Origin: Candidatus Kapaibacterium sp.
Lineage (GTDB): Bacteria; Bacteroidota; Ignavibacteria; Kapaibacteriales; UBA961
Direction: 5' to 3'
Length of the DNA: 5,939 nt
Assembly (NCBI GenBank): GCA_023259575.1
Contig: JALRHN010000127.1
Span: 1 to 5,939, forward strand
Of this stretch, positions 1 through 5,939 are shown piece by piece (within the stretch, counting starts at the first letter, position 1; every line of letters starts with the position of its first letter). The notes beneath the pieces are model-generated. The model was not told where the DNA came from and ran no database searches. It saw only the letters and a list, made by a program, of their open reading frames with translations. The position numbers and the translations under genes are program-made.

Positions 1-1
1 A

Positions 2-1243
2 TTGCATCCTTTTATAGGAATTTGGGATGACCATGAAACAGCAAATGATTCATGGCCAGGTGGAGCAGAAAATCATAATCCATTAATCGATGGGGACTGG
101 CAAACAAGAAAATTTGCAGGTGAAAAGGCTTATTTTGAATGGTTACCAATTAGAGAACAATCAGTACAAGGAAAAATATATAGAACAATCAATTATGGTG
201 GGCTATGTGATATTTTTATGATTGATACTCGTTTAGAAGGGAGAGATAAACCATTAGGAGCAAAAGATACTACTTCAAAAGCAGTTGACACTGTTTTATG
301 GAATAGTCCAACCAGAACTATTCTTGGAAACAATCAGTTCGACTGGTTGACCCAATCGCTCAAATCATCAAAATCTCAATGGAAAATCATTGCAAATCAA
401 GTTATGATGATGCCTTTAGCTGGATTTACAAATCTTGATTCATGGGATGGCTATCCAGCAGAAAGAGAAAAGTTATTACGATATCTAAAAAATAATTCTA
501 TCAATAATACACTTGTTGTAACCGGCGATATTCATTGTACATGGGCTTCTGATTTACCAGTTATACCTAGAGATACATCATATAAGCCTTTAACAGGCGA
601 GGGCTCTGTTGCTTGTGAATTTGTAACCCCAAGTATAACATCAGCAAATATTAATGAATTACAAAATTTACCACCAAATACCCCTCAAAGTAAAGCTATA
701 GCAGGGCAGTTAAAATTTATCAATCCTCATATTAAAGAAATTGATTTAGATAATCATGGCTATGTAATATTAGATTTACAATCAGATAAAGCACAGGCAG
801 ACTGGTATTTTGTAGATTCTACCAATACCAGAAATAAAGGTGAATATTTTTACAAAGGATACTATACCTTAAGTGGCAAAAATGCCATAAAACCAGCAGT
901 TTCAAATATGCCTACTTTGGCTGGAGGGCCTGCAAATCCCGATGAATTACCAATACAAATCAAAGAATCTTCAACAGAATATATATTGGGTATTGGCAAT
1001 TATCCCAATCCATTTATCAATAATACATTGATACATTATGCAGTTTCTACTTTTTCTGTATTATCACTGATTGTTTATGATATTCAGGGTAAAGAAGTAT
1101 TAAAAGGCTTTATGAATGTTGAACATCAACCAGGACCATATGTTTTTGAATTAGATGCACTTCATTTACCTTCTGGCACATATTCTTATAAAATAATTTC
1201 TGAACATCAAATCATTACTAAATCGATGAATATTGTTAAGTAA
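2..1243 (+). CDS. PhoD-like alkaline phosphatase with T9SS C-terminal sorting domain (5' partial)
   Basis: This is the C-terminal 413 residues of a secreted phosphatase of the PhoD metallophosphatase family, which hydrolyses phosphate mono- or diesters outside the cytoplasm using bound metal. The reading frame is open to the left edge, so the first TTG is an internal Leu codon and the signal peptide and N-terminal metal site are outside the window. Numbering from the first visible codon, PhoD landmarks are WDDHE (8-12), a GNNQFDWL helix (109-116), WKIIANQVMMMPL (127-139), DSWDGYPAERE (146-156), and GDIHCTW (175-181), where Asp176 and His178 are likely metal ligands. A DNHGYV stretch follows at 250-255. 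After a linker (about 300-325), residues about 327-413 form a type A T9SS sorting domain: NYPNPF (333-338), a VYDIQGKEV strand pair, LPSGTYSYK, and a terminal Lys. From family knowledge, this tail would send the protein through the outer membrane for release or surface attachment. A strong terminator follows the stop codon. The family call is firm; the substrate is unknown. Confidence 0.9.
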   Translation: MHPFIGIWDDHETANDSWPGGAENHNPLIDGDWQTRKFAGEKAYFEWLPIREQSVQGKIYRTINYGGLCDIFMIDTRLEGRDKPLGAKDTTSKAVDTVLWNSPTRTILGNNQFDWLTQSLKSSKSQWKIIANQVMMMPLAGFTNLDSWDGYPAEREKLLRYLKNNSINNTLVVTGDIHCTWASDLPVIPRDTSYKPLTGEGSVACEFVTPSITSANINELQNLPPNTPQSKAIAGQLKFINPHIKEIDLDNHGYVILDLQSDKAQADWYFVDSTNTRNKGEYFYKGYYTLSGKNAIKPAVSNMPTLAGGPANPDELPIQIKESSTEYILGIGNYPNPFINNTLIHYAVSTFSVLSLIVYDIQGKEVLKGFMNVEHQPGPYVFELDALHLPSGTYSYKIISEHQIITKSMNIVK

Positions 1244-1264
1244 TATGAAGGCTGATATACGATC

Positions 1265-1301
1265 AAGAGCGTGGAATTACTTTTCCATGCTCTTTTTGTT
1301 T
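1265..1301 (+). terminator. Rho-independent terminator after the phosphatase gene
   Basis: A 10-bp stem, GAGCGTGGAA (1267-1276) against TTCCATGCTC (1283-1292), has one G-T wobble and a 6-base loop. Two further A-T pairs (1265-1266 with 1293-1294) can extend it. A T-rich tail, TTTTTGTTT (1293-1301), follows directly. It lies 21 bases past the phosphatase stop codon and separates that gene from the uvrA unit. There is no comparable A-run on the 5' side, so it should act mainly on plus-strand transcription. Confidence 0.85.
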
Positions 1302-1323
1302 ACAATGCATTATGGTATTTTTG
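1295..1323 (+). promoter_or_regulatory. Putative Bacteroidota-type promoter for the uvrA unit
   Basis: TATTTTTG at 1316-1323 matches the Bacteroidota -7 consensus TAnnTTTG exactly. A TTTG at 1295-1298 lies 17 bases upstream, where the -33 element is expected. The predicted transcript would begin about 1327-1330, roughly 50 bases before the preferred uvrA start. The -33 element falls inside the T tail of the preceding terminator. In AT-rich DNA such matches can arise by chance. The position in the only sizeable gap before the operon is the main support. No LexA-like palindrome is evident here. Confidence 0.4.
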
Positions 1324-1376
1324 ACAAAGAATGAAACAAATCTTCAATGTATTTTCTTATATGCCTTCTTTTAAGC

Positions 1377-4157
1377 ATGCCACATAAAAAAGTTATATCC
1401 ATCATTAATGCAAAAGTTAATAATCTTAAGAATGTATCTTGTGATATACCAAGGAATGCCCTAACAGTTATATCTGGTGTCAGTGGCTCTGGTAAGTCAT
1501 CATTAGCTTTCGAAACTTTATATGCTGAAGGACAAAGAAGATTTGTTGAATCACTTTCTAGCTATGCAAGGCAGTTCTTGGATAGAATGCAGAAGCCAGA
1601 TGTAGAAAGTATAACTGGATTGCCTCCCGCAATTGCAATCGAACAAAGAGGTTTTGCCAGAAATCCACGTTCAACAGTTGCTACAACAACAGAAATTTAT
1701 GATTATTTACGACTTCTGTATGGCAGAATTGGACAAACAATCTGCACATGTGGAAGAGAAGTAAGAAAAGATACACCGCATTTTGTAGCAGAAACAATTC
1801 TCAATTGGAATCAAGGAGATAGGGTATTTATTCTGTTTCCTATAATAGATGAAGATAGACCAATAAAAGAATCAATCCATGCATTAATGGAAAATGGATA
1901 TTCAAGAGCCATCCTTCCAGGTTCTGACACCATAATCGATTTGCACAGTGCAATGCCTGATGAACATCTTTTACAAGAACTATTAATACTAGCTGATAGA
2001 GTAATCATCAATTCAGATCAAGAAACAAAATCTAGAATAACAGATTCTTTAGAAACTGCTTTTACTTTGGGAAGAGGAAAAGTAATAGTAAGGAATCTTA
2101 GTCAGCATGAAGATCATTTTTTTAGCACTTTATATGAATGTGCTTTTTGTAATAAAATGTATCAAGAACCAGAACCCAGATTATTCTCTTATAATAGTCC
2201 TTTTGGTGCCTGTAAAGTATGTCAAGGTTTTGGTAGAAGCATTGGCCTAGATAAAGATTTAATCATTCCAGACAAAAGTTTAAGTATAGAAAAAGGAGTG
2301 ATTCATCCTTTTAGATCCCCAGGATTTACAGAATATCACAGAGATTGTTTGGATTTTGCCAGAAGACATTCTATACCAGTTAATATTCCATATTCTATAT
2401 TAACAGAGCATCAAAAACAATTACTATGGGATGGAGATACGTTATTTGATGGCATTTCTGGTTTTTTTACAATGGCCGAACAAAAAGCTAATTCTAAAGT
2501 AGGTTTTAGAGTATTATTGTCAAGATATAGAGGTTATACACAATGTTATAATTGTGGAGGAGGACGCCTCTCTGAATCTGCTCGAAGAGTATTCGTGGGA
2601 GGTAAAAATATTCCAGAAATTATGAATATGACTCTGGCTGAAGCTTCTGAATATTATCATCATATACCACTAAATGCATATCAAATTTCTATCGCTGAAT
2701 TGGTATTAAAAGAGATACAATCCCGACTTACAATGCTTGTGGATATTGGCTTAGAGTACATTACATTAGATAGAATGGCGCATACATTATCTGGTGGAGA
2801 ATCTCAGAGAATTACTTTAGCAACTTCTTTAGGCAGTTCTTTGGTAGGTACTTTATATGTTTTAGATGAACCAAGTATTGGTTTACATCCAAGAGATACA
2901 TGGCGATTACTTACTTTACTAAAAAAACTACGATCATTAGGAAATACTGTAGTTGTTGTAGAACATGATCCTGAAATTATAAGACAGGCAGACAATATAT
3001 TAGATATTGGGCCTAAAGCCGGGGAATTAGGTGGTGAGATATTATTTAGTGGAACTGTACATGATATGCTTAATGATTCAAAATCGATCACTGGTGCATA
3101 TTTGTCTGGAAAAAAGCAAGTCTCTATGCCAAAGTCTCGATCAAAAGGCAATGGACATACTATCGAAATTATAAAACCAATGGAAAGAAATTTAAAGGGA
3201 GATACAGTTTCTTTTCCATTAGGATGTATAACAGTTATTACCGGTGTATCAGGAAGTGGAAAAAGCACACTTGTTCATGAAGTATTAGCACCTGCTTTAA
3301 AAAAGAAATTCACTGGTTATGCTGGCTCTGCAGGAGCAGTTCAAACAATCCTAGGAAGCGAACATATTCAAGGTATCGAATTAGTTGATCAAACTGCAAT
3401 TGGTAAATCGTCTAGATCTACCCCAGTAACCTATACTAAAGCTTTTGATGCAATTAGAGATGTATTTGCAGACACACAAGCAGCAAAACAAATGGGGTGG
3501 AGGCCAGGAACTTTCTCATTTAATGTTCCAGGAGGCCGTTGTGAAGCATGTGAAGGCGAAGGATATGTAACTGTAGAAATGCAATTTTTACCTGATCTAT
3601 CACTAGAATGTGAATCGTGTAATGGAACCCGATATAAAAAAGAAGTGAGAGCTGTATTATATAAAGGTAAATCCATTGTAGATGTTCTTGGTATGACAGT
3701 AAATGAAGCATTAGAATTTTTTACTGGAAATAAAAGAATCTATAATAAATTACACACATTGCAGCAAGTAGGCTTGGGTTATATTCGTTTAGGACAACCA
3801 AGTAGTAAATTATCAGGTGGCGAAGCACAAAGGATTAAACTTGCTTCTTGTATAGATGAATCACAAACGGAACAAATTCTCTATGTTTTTGATGAACCTA
3901 CAACTGGTTTACATGTAGATGATATCGAAACATTGCTTATTTGCTTTAATAGATTAATTGAGAAAGGACATACCGTTCTTATTATTGAACATAATCTTCA
4001 TATCATTGCTGCTGCAGATTTCATTGTAGATTTAGGCCCAGAAGCTGGCGAAAGGGGTGGATATGTTATTGCTCAAGGAACACCTGAACATATAGCATCT
4101 CTAGACCATTCTTATACCGGAAAGGCTCTTAAACAGCATTTCATTACTTACAGTTGA
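1377..4157 (+). CDS. uvrA: UvrA, excinuclease ABC subunit A
   Basis: UvrA is the damage-sensing ATPase of nucleotide excision repair. It dimerises, scans DNA and loads UvrB at lesions in the cytoplasm. The product is 926 residues (E. coli UvrA has 940) with the full two-ABC-module layout. Walker A-I is GVSGSGKSS (34-42). A UvrB-binding region (about 120-245) is present, which argues against a UvrA2 paralogue. Zinc module 1 has C255, C258, C279 and C282; an insertion domain (about 287-390) ends at C390 and C393. Signature I is LSGGESQR (471-478), Walker B-I LYVLDEP, H-loop His530. Module II has GVSGSGKST (623-631), zinc cysteines C722, C725, C745 and C748, LSGGEAQR (812-819), LYVFDEP and His872. 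All nucleotide-binding motifs look intact. The 'GKSSRSTPVTY' segment (676-686) resembles Bacteroidota UvrAs. I prefer ATG 1377 because MPHKKVISI matches UvrA N-termini. In-frame ATG 1347 would add a hydrophobic MYFLICLLLS that the family lacks. No Shine-Dalgarno is seen. It is the first gene of a three-gene unit. Confidence 0.96.
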   Translation: MPHKKVISIINAKVNNLKNVSCDIPRNALTVISGVSGSGKSSLAFETLYAEGQRRFVESLSSYARQFLDRMQKPDVESITGLPPAIAIEQRGFARNPRSTVATTTEIYDYLRLLYGRIGQTICTCGREVRKDTPHFVAETILNWNQGDRVFILFPIIDEDRPIKESIHALMENGYSRAILPGSDTIIDLHSAMPDEHLLQELLILADRVIINSDQETKSRITDSLETAFTLGRGKVIVRNLSQHEDHFFSTLYECAFCNKMYQEPEPRLFSYNSPFGACKVCQGFGRSIGLDKDLIIPDKSLSIEKGVIHPFRSPGFTEYHRDCLDFARRHSIPVNIPYSILTEHQKQLLWDGDTLFDGISGFFTMAEQKANSKVGFRVLLSRYRGYTQCYNCGGGRLSESARRVFVGGKNIPEIMNMTLAEASEYYHHIPLNAYQISIAELVLKEIQSRLTMLVDIGLEYITLDRMAHTLSGGESQRITLATSLGSSLVGTLYVLDEPSIGLHPRDTWRLLTLLKKLRSLGNTVVVVEHDPEIIRQADNILDIGPKAGELGGEILFSGTVHDMLNDSKSITGAYLSGKKQVSMPKSRSKGNGHTIEIIKPMERNLKGDTVSFPLGCITVITGVSGSGKSTLVHEVLAPALKKKFTGYAGSAGAVQTILGSEHIQGIELVDQTAIGKSSRSTPVTYTKAFDAIRDVFADTQAAKQMGWRPGTFSFNVPGGRCEACEGEGYVTVEMQFLPDLSLECESCNGTRYKKEVRAVLYKGKSIVDVLGMTVNEALEFFTGNKRIYNKLHTLQQVGLGYIRLGQPSSKLSGGEAQRIKLASCIDESQTEQILYVFDEPTTGLHVDDIETLLICFNRLIEKGHTVLIIEHNLHIIAAADFIVDLGPEAGERGGYVIAQGTPEHIASLDHSYTGKALKQHFITYS

Positions 4158-4162
4158 TTTTT

Positions 4163-5206
4163 ATGGTAAAACATACAAAAAACATAATAAGAATTCTTTT
4201 TAGTACAATTATCGTATTAGCATCTTCTTATATAGCCCTAAAAAGTATAGATTTTTCAAAATTGTGGGAAACAATGATTCATGCAAATTATTGGTGGGTG
4301 CTTGCATCTATTCCAATTATGATTGTGTCTCATTGGCTAAGAGCTGTAAGATGGAAAACAATGCTAGCCCCAGTAGTTCCAAATCCCTCTGTGTGGAGCA
4401 TGTTCTCTGCTATTATGATTGGATATGCAGTAAACAATATTATTCCTAAAGGTGGAGAATTATTAAGACCTCTCGTTTATAGCAGAAGAGCAAAAATTCC
4501 ATTTTCTACAGTTATGGGTTCTATGATTGTAGAGCGTTTTTTTCTTGATGCAATTATGGTTTTATTACTTATTGCTGGTGTATTTGTTTTTCAAAGAAGT
4601 GATATAGAACATGCATTCCCATGGTTTTCTTGGGGACAAATGATAATGGTTATGGTAATGCTCTTGATGATTATCATTCTCATATTAATCATAGCGTTTT
4701 TTCCCACTTTAACAGATTCATTGCTCAGATTAACAATAAAACCATTCTCTGAAAAATTCTATCAAAAACTTCATGATATAACCGATACATTCGAGCATGG
4801 ATTCGAAATCATAAAAAACCCTTCTCAATATATACGCTTGCTTATAGAATCATTCGCAATTTGGTTTAGTTATCTTATTCCAATGTGGATAATGTTCTAT
4901 TCTTTTGATTTTGGGCCTAGATTCGGATTAGATTTTATAGATGCAACATTCTTGTTTTCAGTAGGAACTTTGTCTCAATTTACACCTGCTCCCGGTGGAA
5001 TTGGTGTCTATCATTCTTTGATTCAGACAGCAATGACTTCTCTTTATGGTGTTTCGCCAGAGGAAGCATTAGCATATGCAACCCTTACACATGGATTAAA
5101 TCTTATAGTCTGTTTCGCTTTAGGTGGTGTTTTCTTTATCTATGAAAATCGCATACAGCCATTGCCACATTCTAGTACTGATTTAGATAAGGAATTACAA
5201 TCATGA
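4163..5206 (+). CDS. Flippase-like / LPG-synthase TM-domain membrane protein (YbhN/UPF0104 family)
   Basis: This is a polytopic inner-membrane protein of 347 residues, the usual length for stand-alone members of the lysylphosphatidylglycerol synthase transmembrane (YbhN/AglD-like) family. Related domains occur in MprF, where they move aminoacylated lipids across the membrane; most stand-alone members have no proven function. Likely membrane segments are about 9-27, 44-59, 78-95, 126-143, 159-180, 226-248, 258-275 and 304-327. Family motifs seen are HWLRAVRWKTML (57-68), GYAVNNIIPKGGELLRP (87-103), ERFFLDA (124-130) and TPAPGGIGVYHSL (274-286). There is no soluble aminoacyl-transferase domain as in full-length MprF. 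The fifth segment is unusually Met/Ile-rich. ATG 4163 lies 5 bases after the uvrA stop. An upstream TTG at 4154 would add three residues and overlap that stop, but is less likely. The 3' end overlaps crcB by 4 bases, so co-translation with crcB is plausible. The family call is sound; lipid transport is only an inference. Confidence 0.85.
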   Translation: MVKHTKNIIRILFSTIIVLASSYIALKSIDFSKLWETMIHANYWWVLASIPIMIVSHWLRAVRWKTMLAPVVPNPSVWSMFSAIMIGYAVNNIIPKGGELLRPLVYSRRAKIPFSTVMGSMIVERFFLDAIMVLLLIAGVFVFQRSDIEHAFPWFSWGQMIMVMVMLLMIIILILIIAFFPTLTDSLLRLTIKPFSEKFYQKLHDITDTFEHGFEIIKNPSQYIRLLIESFAIWFSYLIPMWIMFYSFDFGPRFGLDFIDATFLFSVGTLSQFTPAPGGIGVYHSLIQTAMTSLYGVSPEEALAYATLTHGLNLIVCFALGGVFFIYENRIQPLPHSSTDLDKELQS

Positions 5207-5574
5207 ATGCTTTTATTGTGATTGGTATAGGTGGTGCATGTGGAAGTATTGCCAGATTTGCTATAAGTACCTGGATGAATGGAACTACTGGGCTTTTTCC
5301 TGTTGGTACATTTATTGTAAATGCTTTAGGATGCTTTATCTTAGGTTTTTTATTTTCTTATTCCGAACAAAAACTATCCGATACACTGTATAAAGGAATT
5401 GGAACAGGATTTTGCGGAGGTTTTACAACCTTTTCAGCTTTTAGTTTAGAATCATATTCTTTATGGAAAAATCACCATATCGTCGAAGCTTTTTTATATA
5501 CTTCTTCTAGCTTCATCGTTGGATTAGCTGCAATTACTGCTGGCATCCTTTTAGGAGGATTATTAAGAAAATAA
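5203..5574 (+). CDS. crcB: CrcB/FluC fluoride ion channel
   Basis: This encodes a small four-helix membrane channel that lets fluoride leave the cell, protecting cytoplasmic enzymes. From family knowledge, Fluc proteins work as antiparallel dual-topology homodimers, so one gene can suffice. The 123-residue length is typical. Family signatures are GGACGSIARF (10-19, with conserved Arg18), GTFIVNALGCFILG (35-48, with pore Asn40) and GFCGGFTTFSAF (69-80). Phe77 and Phe80 of that last motif match the Phe-box residues lining the fluoride pathway, and the TTFS turn forms the central sodium site. All these key residues are present, so the channel looks functional. The start ATG overlaps the stop of the preceding gene as ATGA. 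An AAGGA (5189-5193) about 9 bases upstream is the only Shine-Dalgarno-like site I noticed in this unit. No fluoride riboswitch is visible upstream of this gene or of the operon. Confidence 0.96.
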   Translation: MNAFIVIGIGGACGSIARFAISTWMNGTTGLFPVGTFIVNALGCFILGFLFSYSEQKLSDTLYKGIGTGFCGGFTTFSAFSLESYSLWKNHHIVEAFLYTSSSFIVGLAAITAGILLGGLLRK

Positions 5575-5582
5575 AGCTATCC

Positions 5583-5939
5583 TTATCTTAATGATGATAA
5601 AAAGGCTTCTAAAGACATAGTTTGCTGAGTACCTTCTTGTAAATTTTTGACAATACATTCCGACTTATCAGCTTCTTCTGGTCCAATTATAATGGCAAAT
5701 TGTGCATTATGCTTATCAGCATCTTTCATCTGTGCCTTTAAAGAACGATTCTGAACATCTGTAATCACAATATTATTAGTAGTATTTCTAATCAGATGAG
5801 CAGTTTGAATAGCCTTTAATTTTGCATCATTACTTTCAAAGCCAATGATATAATAATCAGGATTAATTCTATCAGGTGAAAATCCATGGGCATTCATTGC
5901 TATTATTAATCGCTCAATTCCAAAAGCAAATCCAATACT
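5583..5939 (-). CDS. hisS: Histidyl-tRNA synthetase, C-terminal part (5' partial)
   Basis: The enzyme charges tRNA-His with histidine in the cytoplasm and is a class II aminoacyl-tRNA synthetase. Only the last 118 codons are present. The frame is open through the right edge at 5939, and the ATG at 5897 is an internal Met rather than a start. The visible part begins in class II motif 3 (SIGFAFGIERL, visible residues 1-11), whose Arg contacts ATP. After a short linker comes the anticodon-binding domain (about 28-118), with the alternating strand-helix pattern of that fold and the HisRS-like stretches RSLKAQMKDADKHNAQFAIIIG (split around 80-100), ECIVKNLQEGTQQ and a closing LEAFLSSLR. Nothing suggests disruption. 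It converges on crcB with 8 bases between the stop codons and is not part of the plus-strand unit. The catalytic core, motifs 1 and 2 and the promoter lie outside the window. Confidence 0.93.
   Translation of the reverse strand, partial: SIGFAFGIERLIIAMNAHGFSPDRINPDYYIIGFESNDAKLKAIQTAHLIRNTTNNIVITDVQNRSLKAQMKDADKHNAQFAIIIGPEEADKSECIVKNLQEGTQQTMSLEAFLSSLR

Noticed and set aside
131..145. Possible loss of function in UvrA from the odd CTC spacing at residues 123-125 (DNA about 1743-1751), where many UvrAs have CxxC. The start and end given here are uvrA residue numbers counted from ATG 1347, less ten for ATG 1377.
   Set aside because: E. coli UvrA also lacks a complete zinc site at this point, and both real zinc modules and all ATPase motifs are intact.
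1244..1376. Possible fluoride riboswitch or SOS (LexA) operator ahead of the operon.
   Set aside because: I could not find the conserved fluoride-riboswitch core, nor a CTGT-N8-ACAG-like palindrome; only the terminator and the putative promoter are supported.
2804..3268. 154-codon open frame on the minus strand.
   Set aside because: It lies wholly antisense to the conserved UvrA Walker B-I to Walker A-II region and has no recognisable domain; it is a shadow of the real gene.
4154..4162. TTG start for the flippase-like gene overlapping the uvrA stop codon (TTGA).
   Set aside because: It adds only three residues (the fourth is the ATG-encoded Met at 4163); ATG 4163 is the stronger codon and fits the family's short basic N-terminus before the first membrane helix.
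5559..5595. Inverted repeat (ATTATTAAGA / TCTTAATGAT) spanning the crcB and hisS stop codons, a candidate bidirectional terminator.
   Set aside because: The stem is almost all A-T with a wobble, the loop is 17 bases, and no T-run follows on either strand.

Overview
The window is an AT-rich stretch of bacterial chromosome holding five protein genes, two of them cut by the window edges. Several features point to the Bacteroidota or the wider FCB group (Ignavibacteriota and Kapabacteria-like lineages are possible). The first gene ends in a type IX secretion (T9SS/Por) sorting domain with an NYPNPF motif. UvrA carries the 'GKSSRS-x-PVTY' variant I associate with that group. A match to the Bacteroidota promoter consensus (TTTG ... 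TAnnTTTG) lies before uvrA, and Shine-Dalgarno sequences are mostly absent. The exact lineage cannot be settled from the sequence alone.

Layout. Positions 2-1243 (+) hold the C-terminal part of a PhoD-type alkaline phosphatase with a T9SS tail, followed by a clear intrinsic terminator (about 1265-1301). A probable promoter (about 1295-1323) then opens a tight three-gene plus-strand unit. It contains uvrA (1377-4157), a YbhN/LPG-synthase-type 'flippase-like' membrane protein (4163-5206), and the fluoride channel gene crcB/fluC (5203-5574), which overlaps its upstream neighbour by ATGA. Eight bases after crcB, the converging minus-strand gene hisS ends. Its last 118 codons, motif 3 plus the anticodon-binding domain, occupy 5583-5939.

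Functionally these are housekeeping or envelope genes: periplasmic or extracellular phosphate ester hydrolysis, nucleotide excision repair, a polytopic membrane protein probably linked to lipids, fluoride export, and histidine tRNA charging. The spacing suggests that uvrA, the membrane protein and crcB are co-transcribed, but no biochemical link between them is obvious. I see no mobile element, CRISPR array, tRNA or rRNA gene, and no convincing undescribed system. The points most worth a second look are the uvrA start region (two in-frame ATGs plus an overlapping 18-codon ORF), the overlapping terminator and promoter, and the uvrA-membrane protein-crcB gene order.
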